A stretch of DNA of 64,000 nt from Rathayibacter agropyri (GTDB lineage Bacteria > Actinomycetota > Actinomycetes > Actinomycetales > Microbacteriaceae): the NCBI RefSeq assembly GCF_013249015.1, contig NZ_JABRPL010000005.1, positions 62,001 through 126,000 on the forward strand. Direction: 5' to 3'. The first letter of the stretch is position 1, and every line of letters begins with the position of its first letter. The position numbers and the translations under genes were made by a program. Below the pieces are notes generated by a model, which made no database searches, had not been told where the DNA came from, and worked only from the letters and a program-made list of their open reading frames with translations. Shown here one piece after another: positions 26,933 through 36,900 of this stretch.

Positions 26933-27521
26933 GTGCCTTCCGCCCCCGTGCCGCACTCCCGCCTCGAGGACGTCTTCGGCCTCGTCACCGGCGCCTTCGT
27001 CGTGTCCCTCGGTCTGTACCTGTTGCGGGCGAGCCAGGCCGTCACCGGCGGGTCTTGCGCTGCTGCTCGGGTACCCGCTCGGCATCCCGTTCGGCGTGAT
27101 CCTGGTGACCGTGAACGTGCCGTTCCTCGCGCTGTCGCTCTGGAAGAAGGGCTGGCGGTTCACGCTGCGCACGATGTTCTCGATCGTGCTGGTCTCGCTG
27201 CTGGCGGGCCTGCACCCGCTCGCGTTCGGTGACCTGCGGATTGAGCCCGTCTATGGAGTGCTGACCGGCGACGTCCTGGCGGGCATCGGGCTGCTCATCC
27301 TGTTCCGGCACGGGTCGAGCCTCGGCGGATTCAGCATCATCGCGCAGGAGCGGCTGGGCTGGCGGGCAGGCTACGTGATGATGGCTCTCGACGCCTGCGT
27401 GGTCGTGGCCGCGCTACTCGTGGTGCCGCCCCTGAACGTAGTGATCTCGGCCGCGGGCGTCGTGGTGCTCATCCTGGTGCTGGCGTTCAACCACCGGCCC
27501 GGGCGCTACCTCGGGTCGTGA
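26933..27521 (+). pseudogene. YitT-family membrane protein, frameshifted
   Basis: The first 40 codons run from GTG 26933 (VPSAPVPHSRLEDVFGLVTG, then SLGLYLLRASQAVTGG) and stop making sense near 27055. The remainder of the protein (AGLALLLGYPLGIPFG ... to AFNHRPGRYLGS) continues in another frame to 27521. At the junction the bases read GGCGGGTCTTGCG where the family motif GGTAGLAL would need about 8 more bases, so an 8-bp deletion is the simplest cause. Otherwise five membrane helices are intact. CAGCAT lies 6 nt before the GTG. It is either a recent pseudogene or an assembly error; transport role unknown. Confidence 0.8.
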
Positions 27522-27567
27522 CCGCCTCCGCACGCTCTTTGACGGGTCGCGACGGGTTCCTAGACTG

Positions 27568-27607
27568 ATGCCGCCCGCCCTTCCCGAATGCCGCCCGCCC
27601 TTCCCGA
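27568..27607. repeat. Perfect 20-bp tandem duplication in the YbhB leader
   Basis: ATGCCGCCCGCCCTTCCCGA occurs twice in tandem (27568-27587, 27588-27607), directly after a TAGACT -10 candidate (27561-27566) and before the YbhB-type start. It places three ATGs in tandem ahead of the true start. Probably slippage; an effect on translation is possible. Confidence 0.9.
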
Positions 27608-27619
27608 ATGGAGAACCGG

Positions 27620-28159
27620 ATGTCCGACTGGACCTACGACCCCTATGCCCGCCTCGGTGAGGTGTCGACCTTCGCGCTCGAGAGCGACGACATCGCCGAC
27701 GGCGAGCCGTTCGCCGCCCGCCACTACGGCGAGGGCGCGGGCGGGGAGGACGTCTCGCCGCACCTGCGCTGGTCGGGTGCGCCCGCCGAGACGAAGAGCT
27801 TCGCCGTGACGGTATTCGACCCTGACGCGCCCACCGGCTCCGGATTCTGGCACTGGGCGGTCTGCAACCTGCCTGCCGACACCACCGAGCTACCGACCGG
27901 CGCGGGCGCCGCGGGCTTCGAGCTGCTCCCGGCCGGTGCGCAGACGCTGCCCAACGATCTGCGGCTGCGCCAGTTCATCGGAGCGGCGCCGCCGGACCGC
28001 GAGCACCGCTACTTCATTGTCGTGCACGCCCTCGATGTCGAGTCGCTCGACCTCGATCCTGAGTCGACGCCGGCGATCCTGGGCTTTACCGCTCACTTCC
28101 ACACGCTCGCGCGGGCGCAGATCGTGGCGACGGCGACGCCGGACGGCGCGAAAGGCTGA
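27620..28159 (+). CDS. YbhB/YbcL-family (PEBP, Raf kinase inhibitor-like) protein
   Basis: 179-aa phosphatidylethanolamine-binding-protein fold. Ligand-pocket motifs are present: SPHLRWSGAP, then VFDPDAPTGSGFWHWAVCNLP and DREHRYFIVVHALD. The bacterial role is unknown. No signal peptide, so cytoplasmic. The start is ATG 27620, with GGAG 6 nt upstream; ATG 27608 is also in frame but is part of the preceding duplicated leader. Confidence 0.9.
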   Translation: MSDWTYDPYARLGEVSTFALESDDIADGEPFAARHYGEGAGGEDVSPHLRWSGAPAETKSFAVTVFDPDAPTGSGFWHWAVCNLPADTTELPTGAGAAGFELLPAGAQTLPNDLRLRQFIGAAPPDREHRYFIVVHALDVESLDLDPESTPAILGFTAHFHTLARAQIVATATPDGAKG

Positions 28160-28612
28160 CGCGCAGCGGGGCAGGTGCACGTTAACTCGGAGCGAATCGC
28201 CCTTCGCAAGTTCGGACCATCGTTGCCGATTCACGGCGTCGTGCACTGCATCCGGGGCTGATCAGGTCTTTCTGAGTGACCCGGTAGGGTTCTGAATAAG
28301 CCTTCTCATCTCCACTTAGCCCTCACCTCCATCTCCGCGGTACCGGGCTCCTCCTCCGCGGGCAGCGCGCCGAGGACGACGGAGAGTTTACTCAGTCCCT
28401 CGGTCCAGAATCGAGCACCATCCAACCACTGTGTACCCCGAAATGTCCCCTATTAAGACGACATGCCTTCGGGGTTGAATCCACTTAGTCTCATGACGAC
28501 AGCAAACTCAATTGTGAGAATAGACCTAGAAACCCTTCGCGAGTCCTCACACACTTGCGTTCAGGTCAATTCTCTTCGAGAGTTTTCATCTTAAATGTGG
28601 GAGGTTAATACA
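28160..28612. other. 453-bp gene-free, AT-richer intergenic region
   Basis: No convincing gene, tRNA or hairpin was seen. From about 28450 the base composition turns clearly more A/T-rich than the neighbourhood and stays so through the next gene. The last 60 bases carry TTAAAT and a strong GGGAGG ribosome site for the gene at 28613. It looks like the left edge of a small acquired segment. Confidence 0.5.
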
Positions 28613-29143
28613 ATGAGGGTTCGTATAGTGGAACGAACGATCGCGGTTCTCGCCGTTTCGCTCGGCTTGATCTTCTCGGGTGCGACGGCCGCGGAAGCTG
28701 CGACAGCGCCTGAGGGGGATGTGATCAGGTGCACCGCTACGCTGGAAATTCCGCACCAGTCTGGCCCCGTGAACGGAACGATCAGCGCTGAAGGTCGCGT
28801 CACCTGCACCGAAACCGTCGCGGAGATCTCCATCAAGACGTCAGTTCGAAAGGTGAGCGACAACACTGTCGCGTCCCAGACCTTCGACAGCTTCAACGTC
28901 AGTCGTGGATCCTCTGTTGGAGCGAAGCCGTGCTCGGATGGCCCGGCGACATTCAGATCGGAGGCGAATGTCGTGGTTCACTTCCCCGTCGGATACACTC
29001 CTACTCCGCAAACGGCAAATAAGTACAGCCCCAACACGACTGTGGCATGCGGCAACGCCAAGAGGGTGACTGGAACGACCAGTGCGGTTGACGACGACAG
29101 CTACGGTACGACGACCTGGACAATCGTGGCGGTCAAGAACTAG
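28613..29143 (+). CDS. Secreted protein of unknown function with four cysteines
   Basis: 176-aa protein with a Sec signal peptide (charged MRVRIVERT, hydrophobic core, AAEA-ATA cleavage region near residue 30). The mature part is about 146 residues, beta-strand-like, with four cysteines that could form two disulphides and Ser/Thr-rich stretches. No family recognised. ATG 28613 has GGGAGG (28599-28604) 8 nt upstream. Codon choice is less GC-biased than nearby genes. Ends before a strong hairpin; no partner gene. Confidence 0.7.
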   Translation: MRVRIVERTIAVLAVSLGLIFSGATAAEAATAPEGDVIRCTATLEIPHQSGPVNGTISAEGRVTCTETVAEISIKTSVRKVSDNTVASQTFDSFNVSRGSSVGAKPCSDGPATFRSEANVVVHFPVGYTPTPQTANKYSPNTTVACGNAKRVTGTTSAVDDDSYGTTTWTIVAVKN

Positions 29144-29163
29144 CCCGCAGAGTTAGACGTAGC

Positions 29164-29198
29164 CGAACGGGCCGCCCTCACTCAGGGCGGCCCGTTCG
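29164..29198. terminator. Strong terminator hairpin after the secreted-protein gene
   Basis: Perfect 15-bp GC-rich stem (29164-29178 with 29184-29198) around the loop CACTC, 20 bp after the stop at 29143. No T-tract follows. It could stop transcription from either side. Confidence 0.8.
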
Positions 29199-29304
29199 CG
29201 CAGGACACGAACGTCGGCGCGCAGCCAGACGGTAGTTTCCACTCCCCAAAAAACTGGCATGACTGTACGTCCTCGATAAGCGAACTAAAAACAATCTATC
29301 CGCG

Positions 29305-29907
29305 CTACCGCGAGCGCGGCAATGCACACACCACAAAAGTCTTCTGCCACGCGTTGCCATTAGATAATTCCGCGCCACTGTACTTGATTGAGAACTCACA
29401 CCATTGAGTCGCGGAACGAATGATCAGACTCTTGCCGGCCGGCGATCGGGCTACTCTCCCCGCGTGAACGTCGTCCAAGGCGTCTCGCGCGGCTAAGTGG
29501 GCACACCACATTCCCGGGAAGTTTCCGTCCGAGCTGAAAGTATAAAGGGCGCCTACTGGCTTGTTTCCCCATGTTGCTTCGCCGATATCACGCGTTTCGA
29601 ATTCAGGCAGATTTCGGCGCTGCGAAAGGTGTCGCTGGTCGCCTGCCTGTCGAATTTTCTCAGTCGCCTCATCAAGTAAGCGTATCGAAGGAGGTACTGC
29701 ACCCCAGGAATCAACTTTCTCGGGATCCACGCCATCTTCCAGGGTTGTTTGACCGGCGACGCTCTCCGGGTAGAGCGTCTCAACGAACGCTACAGACGCC
29801 ACGACAAGGTTCGACGGCTCGACGCGAGTACTGGCTGTCCCGAGACCGTAGGACGTACTCGCCTTCCATGCTTGCATCCTTTCAAGCCGTGCGCGGAACT
29901 CCTCCAT
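29305..29907 (-). CDS. Hypothetical protein, orphan
   Basis: 200-aa protein with no recognised domain, signal peptide or membrane helix. ATG 29907 is chosen because GGACGGAG lies 8 nt upstream in the mRNA. It begins with an amphipathic, charged helix (MEEFRARLERMQAWKAS) and has Cys and Trp scattered in its C-terminal half (MWCAHLAARDALDDV, ATQWCEF). The DNA is visibly less GC-rich than the flanks, with A/T-ending codons, suggesting recent acquisition. It lies downstream of pfkA on the same strand but is probably not part of glycolysis. Confidence 0.6.
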   Translation of the reverse strand: MEEFRARLERMQAWKASTSYGLGTASTRVEPSNLVVASVAFVETLYPESVAGQTTLEDGVDPEKVDSWGAVPPSIRLLDEATEKIRQAGDQRHLSQRRNLPEFETRDIGEATWGNKPVGALYTFSSDGNFPGMWCAHLAARDALDDVHAGRVARSPAGKSLIIRSATQWCEFSIKYSGAELSNGNAWQKTFVVCALPRSR

Positions 29908-30006
29908 TGATGAATCTCCGTCCTTTTCTCTCAGTGCGGCAGCGGTACCCTCGCGGGCGCCGCAATTCACACCGAGGGCAAGACGACCCGGAGGTGTATT
30001 GAGGGG

Positions 30007-31035
30007 CTACCCGAAGAGGGTGCGTGCTTCCTCGTAGCGGGAGTCGGGCACTGTCTTAAGGGTGCCGAGCGCCTCGGCAAAGTCGACGTGGTAGATGTCG
30101 GTGCCGCGCAGTGCGACCATTCGGCCCCAGTGTTCGGCGACGACGGAGTCGATTGCTGCCATGCCCAGCCGGGTCGCGAGAACGCGGTCGAAGGCGGTGG
30201 GGGTGCCTCCGCGCTGGATGTGGCCGAGGGTGGTGGCGCGGGTCTCGATGCCCGTGCGCTCCTCGATGAGCGGTGCGAGCAGCTCGCCGATCCCGCCCAG
30301 GCGCGGACGGCCGAAGGCATCGAGGCCGCGCTCGGAGTGAGCGTCGTCCATTGTGTCGAGCGAGAAGCCCTCGGCGACTACGACGAGCGGCGCGCGACCC
30401 CGGTCCTGGGCGCTCTGCACCCACTCCACGATCTGATCGATCGACGTGCGCTTCTCGGGGATGAGGATGACGTGCGCGCCGGCGGCCATTCCGGAGTGCA
30501 GGGCGATCCAGCCGACGTGGCGACCCATGACTTCGGCGACCATGCAGCGGCCGTGCGAGTCGCCGGTGGTGCGGAGGCGGTCCATCGCGTCGGTCGCGAT
30601 GCCGACGGCGGTGTCGAAGCCGAAGGTGTAGTCGGTGGCGCCGAGGTCGTTGTCGATGGTCTTGGGGACGCCGACGATCTTCAATCCCGCATCCGTGAGG
30701 CGCTTCGCCGCCGCGAGGGTGCCCTCGCCGCCGATCGCGATGATCGAGTCGACGCCGTTGCGGTCCATCATCTCGGCGATCTTCTCGGGGCCGCCGTTCT
30801 CGCCGTCGAAAGGGTTCGTCCGGCTGGTGCCGATGATGGTGCCGCCCTGCTTGGCGATCCCCTGGATCTCGGAGCGCCCGAGGGGGACGAGGTCGCCATC
30901 GACCACTCCGCGCCAACCGTTGCGGAAGCCGACGAACTCCTGGTCGTAGACCTTGATGCCCTTGTAGACGGCACCGCGGATGACGGCGTTCAGCCCTGGG
31001 CAGTCGCCGCCGGAGGTGAGGATCCCGATCTTCAT
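30007..31035 (-). CDS. pfkA: 6-phosphofructokinase (actinobacterial ATP type)
   Basis: Phosphorylates fructose-6-phosphate to fructose-1,6-bisphosphate, the committed step of glycolysis. The 342-aa protein has GILTSGGDCPGLNAVIRG at the start, GGEGT at 102-106 and PKTIDND with catalytic Asp128. Gly105 at the position that is Asp in PPi-dependent enzymes points to ATP, while Lys125 is the residue usual in PPi enzymes; this Gly/Lys mix is known for actinobacterial ATP enzymes. TACTCT lies 6 nt before ATG 31035, a likely leaderless start. Confidence 0.94.
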   Translation of the reverse strand: MKIGILTSGGDCPGLNAVIRGAVYKGIKVYDQEFVGFRNGWRGVVDGDLVPLGRSEIQGIAKQGGTIIGTSRTNPFDGENGGPEKIAEMMDRNGVDSIIAIGGEGTLAAAKRLTDAGLKIVGVPKTIDNDLGATDYTFGFDTAVGIATDAMDRLRTTGDSHGRCMVAEVMGRHVGWIALHSGMAAGAHVILIPEKRTSIDQIVEWVQSAQDRGRAPLVVVAEGFSLDTMDDAHSERGLDAFGRPRLGGIGELLAPLIEERTGIETRATTLGHIQRGGTPTAFDRVLATRLGMAAIDSVVAEHWGRMVALRGTDIYHVDFAEALGTLKTVPDSRYEEARTLFG

Positions 31036-31077
31036 CCGCTCAGAGTAGAGGACTCAGTGAACAGACGTGCACGCAGA

Positions 31078-31123
31078 CGACAACGGGCCCCTCCTCGCCG
31101 CCTCGAGGAAGGGCCCGTTGTCG
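31078..31123 (-). terminator. Terminator downstream of the ferritin-like gene
   Basis: A 13-bp perfect stem (31078-31090 with 31111-31123) extended inward by six more pairs after one mismatch. It lies directly after the stop of the leftward ferritin-like gene and before the pfkA promoter, isolating the two. Confidence 0.8.
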
Positions 31124-31132
31124 TACGCCGTG

Positions 31133-32059
31133 CTAGTTGGCCTGGCTGGTGTTCAGGTCGCCGTTGACGCCGCGGGGGAAGAACCCGCCGGTGCGGGAAG
31201 CCTTCGGGTTCAGGTACACGATGTTCAGGACCTGGCCGGGGGTCCGGCTGAAGGCGATCGAGCTGGCATCGGCCGGGACGATGTTCGCCTGTCCGTTCAC
31301 CTTCGGGCCCTGGTCGAGGTCGCTCGTGCCGTCGAGACTGTCGCGAGCATCCGAGAGCTTGTTCGCCGAGTCCGACAGGTCGGCGGCGTAGATGGCCGAG
31401 CGGATGGCCCCGGCGTGGTACGCCTCCACCGCGAGGATGCCGGCAGCCGCGTCGACGTACGTCTTCGACTGGATGAGCGGAGCGGCACCTTTGTATGCAG
31501 TCACTCCGACATCCTCGAAGACGAAAGCGCCAAGGAGAAAGTTGGCCTCGCTCGCGAACGGGTCGAAGGTGTCCCCGGCCTTGATCAGCCCCGCCGCCGC
31601 CGCGGCGGCATTAAAGCTGGCCTTGAGGTCGATGGCCGGACGTGCAACTGCCGCGGTACCGAGGGCACCGCGGAGGAACTTGACGTGCGCCTTCTCGTCG
31701 TTCGCGACCTCGGTGGCAAAGCTCTTGAGCCACGGGGTCTTAAAGTCGACGGGCCGGCCGCCGATGACGCCGCCGGGCGTGCCCTTGCCGGTTACGTCGG
31801 AGCCGCCGAGGCCCGAACCGTAGACGGCGCGGAGGTAGAACTCGGCCTCGAGGTATTCGAGGTTGAGCGCGAAGTTGAGGATCGAAGCGTCGCTGGGGCC
31901 GCTGGCTGCGACCTCGTCGGCGGAGGCGGTCGGAGCGGCGAGGGCCGCGGCACCGATGCCGAGGCCGGTGACGCCGGTGGCCTCGAAGAAACGGCGTCGA
32001 TCGAGAGCTGTCTCGGAGCTCCGGACGATCGCCGTGCGGATGAAGGTCGTGTCGAACAT
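31133..32059 (-). CDS. Exported ferritin-like domain protein (Tat-type leader)
   Basis: 308-aa protein with an N-terminal leader containing RRRFFEATG, a variant twin-arginine motif, a short hydrophobic stretch and an APTASADE cleavage-like site (about residue 48). The mature part is a ferritin-like four-helix domain (PF13668 type): [40 protein letters not shown] and [18 protein letters not shown] supply Glu/His residues suited to a di-metal site. Function unknown; related proteins are secreted or surface-attached in desiccation-tolerant bacteria. GGAG lies 8 nt before ATG 32059. Confidence 0.85.
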   Translation of the reverse strand: MFDTTFIRTAIVRSSETALDRRRFFEATGVTGLGIGAAALAAPTASADEVAASGPSDASILNFALNLEYLEAEFYLRAVYGSGLGGSDVTGKGTPGGVIGGRPVDFKTPWLKSFATEVANDEKAHVKFLRGALGTAAVARPAIDLKASFNAAAAAAGLIKAGDTFDPFASEANFLLGAFVFEDVGVTAYKGAAPLIQSKTYVDAAAGILAVEAYHAGAIRSAIYAADLSDSANKLSDARDSLDGTSDLDQGPKVNGQANIVPADASSIAFSRTPGQVLNIVYLNPKASRTGGFFPRGVNGDLNTSQAN

Positions 32060-32224
32060 GTGCACATCTCCAGTGATAGGCGGTGTCGGACGGCTGGAGC
32101 GCCGAGGCGACAGGCGAGAAACTACGCCCGAGATAAAGGCCCTGACCAGTGGAAATACGGGATCGGAATTGCGCATGTGTTCTCGTCGGCTGGACCAATC
32201 CGCCGGGCGTGTCGCTCCGAACAC

Positions 32225-32860
32225 GTGGTGAAAGGGAGCCCTGCGGAGGCGGCTCTGCCCTCGCGCCGCTCCGCGCCGGTACTACTGGCCACGGGCACGA
32301 TCTTGGTTGCGCTCATTCTCGTCCTGGGGGCCAACACCGCTCTTCGAAGCGACTCGGTCCGCTACACGATCTTCTTCATTCCCGTGTTCGCAGCGGTCAC
32401 AGGATGGATCCTCACCCGCTTCACGATCACGGCCTGGATTGCCCTGCTACTCCTGCCCACGATGACCGCGACCTTCCTTTACGCCCGGACGAACCAGCTC
32501 GAGCTAGGCACCTCAGCACGCTGGAACGCCGACGCGGATGCCGTGCACGAGCTGCTGACCCATCGCGGCGTCGAGCATGCCTACGGCAACTACTGGCTCT
32601 CCTACCAGCTCACCGCAGCAACCGAAGAAGACATCACCGTCGCCGCCCTCTCAGGCACTCGCCGGTACCCGTTCTATGAGCAAGAAGCTGCCGCCGAACC
32701 GACGCCGACGATCATCGTCGACGCCGGGGGTGCGAACGATGTGACGCTGAGCGCAGGCAATGGGCTTCCCACCTCCCAAAGAGTCATCGTCGGAGGAATC
32801 GCGGTGTACTTCTTCACGCAACCATTCGACGTCTACGCTCAACCGTGGGCCCTCGTCTAA
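32225..32860 (+). CDS. Membrane protein fragment resembling the C-terminus of a GT39-like glycosyltransferase
   Basis: About 211 aa from GTG 32225 (or 32228). Three hydrophobic helices (about 20-40, 50-70, 75-95) are followed by a soluble tail with the pattern [15 protein letters not shown] and VYFFTQPFD, which resembles the final domain of multi-helix mannosyl/arabinosyltransferase-like proteins. The eight or so N-terminal helices and the catalytic loop of such enzymes are missing, and there is no clear ribosome site. It is probably a 5'-truncated remnant, though a small stand-alone membrane protein cannot be excluded. Confidence 0.5.
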   Translation: MVKGSPAEAALPSRRSAPVLLATGTILVALILVLGANTALRSDSVRYTIFFIPVFAAVTGWILTRFTITAWIALLLLPTMTATFLYARTNQLELGTSARWNADADAVHELLTHRGVEHAYGNYWLSYQLTAATEEDITVAALSGTRRYPFYEQEAAAEPTPTIIVDAGGANDVTLSAGNGLPTSQRVIVGGIAVYFFTQPFDVYAQPWALV

Positions 32861-32910
32861 ACCGCTGCCTGCACGTAGGTGCACACGGTCGCCACAGTTA
32901 GCATCACTGA

Positions 32911-33849
32911 GTGTCGATTGCCGCCCCCGTTCCCGTCCCCTGCTGGGTCACGGTCTACGCGCCGGCGGTGCCGGTGAGTCTCGCGCTCACGCTGCGAACG
33001 CTCCTGCGCGGAGCGGGCGATCCGACGATGCTGATCGACGCTTCCGGCTTCTGGCGTGCGTTCCGCACCCCGCTCGGACCGGGAACCCTCCATGTGCGGC
33101 AGGCGGTCGACGGTGCAGTACACGCGCGCGCCTGGGGCGAGGGCGCCGAGTGGCTGATCAGTCGGGTGCCCGAGCTACTTGGCCACGGCGACGACTGGAG
33201 CGGCCTCGATCTCACCGCGCACGCACCGCTTTCAGAGGTGCTCCGTCGATCCCTGGGCTTGCGCCTGACCCGCGCCAACCTCGTGTTTGAGATGCTGGCG
33301 CCGTCGATCCTCGAGCAGAAAGTCACCAGCACGGAGGCGTGGCGCGCGTACCGCATGCTCGTCCGACTGCACGGCGAGTCGGCTCCGGGGCCCGTCGCCC
33401 TGCACGTGGCCCCGAGCGCGGAGCAGTGGCGTCGCGTTCCCTCGTGGGACTGGCACCGCGCGGGCGTCGACCCGCGGCGCTCCCGCACGGTCCTGACCGC
33501 GGCGCTCGTCGCATCGGGCCTGGAGCGCACTCTGGCGCTTGGTCGGGGTGGGGCGGAGGTGGAGCGCCGGCTTCGGTCGGTGCCGGGGATCGGACCGTGG
33601 ACCGCCTCCGAGGTGATGATGCGGGCACACGGCGATCCGGACGCGGTGAGCGTCGGCGACTACCACCTGGCGGCGGCCGTGGGCTTCGCGTTGACGGGGC
33701 GACTCGGGGTCGATGACGACGGGATGCTCGAGCTGCTCGAGCCGTGGCGCGGACACCGGCAGCGGGTCATTCGGCTGATCGGTTGCAGCGGGGTGCGCAC
33801 GCCGCGACGTGGCCCCCGGATGACGATCCAGGACCACCGCCGGCACTGA
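32911..33849 (+). CDS. DNA-3-methyladenine glycosylase II-like (AlkA/HhH-GPD)
   Basis: 312-aa base-excision repair glycosylase. The helix-hairpin-helix reads LRSVPGIGPWTASEVMMRAHG and is followed by VSVGDYHL, which holds the catalytic Asp of the HhH-GPD family; no FeS cysteine loop is present, as in AlkA. It would remove alkylated bases such as 3-methyladenine. The start is GTG 32911 with TAGCAT 6 nt upstream, a textbook leaderless arrangement. Confidence 0.87.
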   Translation: MSIAAPVPVPCWVTVYAPAVPVSLALTLRTLLRGAGDPTMLIDASGFWRAFRTPLGPGTLHVRQAVDGAVHARAWGEGAEWLISRVPELLGHGDDWSGLDLTAHAPLSEVLRRSLGLRLTRANLVFEMLAPSILEQKVTSTEAWRAYRMLVRLHGESAPGPVALHVAPSAEQWRRVPSWDWHRAGVDPRRSRTVLTAALVASGLERTLALGRGGAEVERRLRSVPGIGPWTASEVMMRAHGDPDAVSVGDYHLAAAVGFALTGRLGVDDDGMLELLEPWRGHRQRVIRLIGCSGVRTPRRGPRMTIQDHRRH

Positions 33850-33941
33850 GTCGCTCCTCCACAGGCTCGGATCGGCGCGGAGTCCGTCGGAGCACCGCGT
33901 CACGCCAGGCCTGGCCGACCAGTCGGACATACCCTCGGAGG

Positions 33942-36900
33942 ATGGAGCAGTCGACGACCTCAGGTGTGCCCGGCAGCGACCCGGAACGCGAGCCGGATGA
34001 CGCGGCGGTGACCGCGGTTGTGGGCGCATCGGTCGGGCCGGACGGGGATGTCGAGCCGGATGGGGATGTTCGGCCTGTCGAGGACGTTGAGCTGTCCGGG
34101 GACGTTGAGTTGTCCGGGGACGCTGAGCTGTCCGGGGACGTCGAGCCGGACGAAGACGTGGAGCTGCCCGAGAGCGTCGAGCCGGACGATCCCGACCGGC
34201 CGATGCCCGAGCGCGTCGAGGCGCTGGTGCGCCGCTGGCTCGCGCGCAGCGGCGAGTTCCCCGTCGAGCCGACCGCGCAGAGGTTGGCCGGCGTCCTCGA
34301 GGATCCGAACGGGCTCGACTTCACCGTCGGCTTCATCGACGGCGTCGCCAGGCCGGAGGATGTCACGGTCGCCGCCGAAAACCTCGCCGCGCTCACCACG
34401 AAGACGCCCACGTTCCTCCCTTCCTACCTGCGTGCCGCGATCAGCGCGGGAGGTGCTGTCGGTCCCGTGCTGCCCTGGGTCGTCGTGCCGACTGCGCGCC
34501 GGGTTCTGCGGCGCCTCGTCGGCCACCTCGTGGTCGACGCGTCCGAGACGCGGCTCCCCGCGGCAATCGCGGCGCTGCGGGAGGGCGGCGACCGCCTCAA
34601 CCTCAACCTGCTGGGCGAGGCCGTGCTCGGCGAGCGCGAGGCGCGCCGTCGTCTTGAGGGCACCCGGCGTCTGCTTGAGCGGCCCGACGTCGACTACGTG
34701 AGCATCAAGGTCTCGAGCGTCGTCAGTCAGCTCTCGATGTGGGCGTTCGACGAGGAGGTTGACCGCGTCGTCGAGCGGCTGACTCCGCTGTACGAGGCGG
34801 CATCGGGCCCGGAGCCCACCTTCATCAACCTCGACATGGAGGAGTACCGCGATCTCGATCTCACCGTCGCGGCGTTCCGCCGCATCCTGGAGCAGCCGGG
34901 GATGCTCGAGCTTGAGGCGGGCATCGTCCTGCAGGCCTACCTGCCCGACTCCCTCCGCGTGCTGCAGGAACTCACGGAGTGGGCGACCGAGCGGCGCGCC
35001 CGCGGGGGAGCGCCCATCAAGGTGCGCGTGGTCAAGGGTGCCAACCTCGCGATGGAGCGGGTCGACGCAGCCCTGCACGATTGGCCACTCGCGACGGTAG
35101 GCAGCAAGGTGGAGGCCGACACGAACTACAAACGGCTGTTGGACTGGGCTCTGCGACCCGAGCGCACGGACGCCGTGCGGATCGGAGTCGCCGGGCACAA
35201 CCTCTTCGACCTCGCCTGGGCCTGGTTGAGTGCGAACGATCGCGGTGTGGCCGATGCCGTTGACATCGAGATGCTGCTCGGGATGGCGACGGGGCAGGCC
35301 CGCGCCGTCCGCGAGGACGTGGGCCGCCTCCTGCTCTACACGCCTGTCGTACACCCCCACGAGTTCGACGTCGCGATCTCATATCTCATCCGCCGCTTGG
35401 AGGAGAACTCCAGCCCCGAGAACTTCCTCTCTGCCGCGTTCCGGCTCGACGACGAGGAGGTGTTGCAGCGCGAGTTCGGCCGGTTCCGCGCCTCCCTCGA
35501 GGCCCTGGACGACTCGATCCCCGCGCCCAACCGCACGCAGGACCGACTGCGGGAGTGGGCCTCCGGCTCGGGCCGGCGGCTGGTGCAGGAGCACGCCCGG
35601 GCCGGAGAGCGCATCCAGGATCCCGCCGCCGACGGCCTCACCCAGGCGGTCCTCGGCCTCAGCCGCGGCTCAGGCGGCTCCGCCTCCACGACGAACTTTC
35701 ACAACGAGCCGGACACCGATCCCGCACTGCCCGGCAACCGCCGCTGGGCACGCCTGATCACCGAGCACATCGCCGGCTCGACGATCGGCACGGACACGGT
35801 CGACGCGGCGCGAGTGGACTCAGAGGCTGAGCTACAGGAGGTGCTGCGCACCGTGTCGCGCAGAGCGGAGCGCTGGGGGGAGCGGCTGGGCTACGACCGG
35901 GCCGCGGTGCTCGATCGTGCCGGACTCGCCCTCGCCGCCAACCGCGACCGCCTCATCGAGGTGATGGCCTCCGAGACCGGCAAGACGATCGCGGAGGCGG
36001 ACCCCGAGGTCTCCGAGGCCATCGACTTCGCCCACTACTACGCCACGCGCGCCCGCGAACTCGACGCAGTCGGCGGAGCGACGTTCGTCCCCGAGCGCGT
36101 CACCGTCGTCGCTCCGCCGTGGAACTTCCCCGTTGCGATCCCCGCCGGCTCCATTCTCGCGGCGCTCGCCGCAGGGTCCGGGGTCGTGGTGAAGCCGGCC
36201 CCGCAGGCCCGCCGCTCGGCCGCGGTGCTGGTCGAGGCGCTCTGGGACGCGGGCATTCCGCAGGAGCTCCTTGCTCTGGTCGACCTCGACGAGGAGGCGC
36301 TCGGGCGCGCGCTCATCAGCGACCCCCTCGTTGACCGCGTGCTGCTCACCGGCTCGTACGAGACCGCGACGCTGTTCCGCTCCTGGCGGCCCGACCTCGC
36401 CCTCCAGGCCGAGACGAGCGGCAAGAACGCGATCATCGTCACTCCGCATGCCGACTACGACCTCGCCGTGGCCGACATCGTCCGCAGCGCCTTCGGCCAC
36501 GCAGGCCAAAAGTGCTCGGCCGCGTCTCTGGTGATCCTCGTCGGCTCGGTCGCACGCTCCAAGCGGTTCCGGGCACAGCTGGTCGATGCGGTCACCTCCC
36601 TGCGGGTCGGCTACCCCGCCGATCCGGCGAACGCGATGGGTCCGCTGATTGAGGAGCCGACCGGCAAGCTCCTGCACGCGCTCACCACCCTGGGCGGAGG
36701 CGAGTCGTGGCTGGTCGAGCCGCGGCGCCTCGATGAGAGCGGCCGGCTTTGGTCGCCCGGCGTTCGCGAGGGGGTCGCCGAGGGGAGTTACTTCCACGTC
36801 ACCGAGTTCTTCGGACCGGTTCTCGGGATCATGCACGCGGCGACCCTCGAGGACGCGATCCGCATGCAGAACGGCACCGACTACGGACTCACCGCCGGCC

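Noticed and set aside
26884-27607. CRISPR-like or integron-like repeat array
   Set aside because: Only two simple tandem duplications with no spacers and different units; slippage explains them.
28500-28530. lac-operator-like sequence AATTGTGAGAATA
   Set aside because: Half-site match only, no LacI-family gene nearby; chance in AT-richer DNA.
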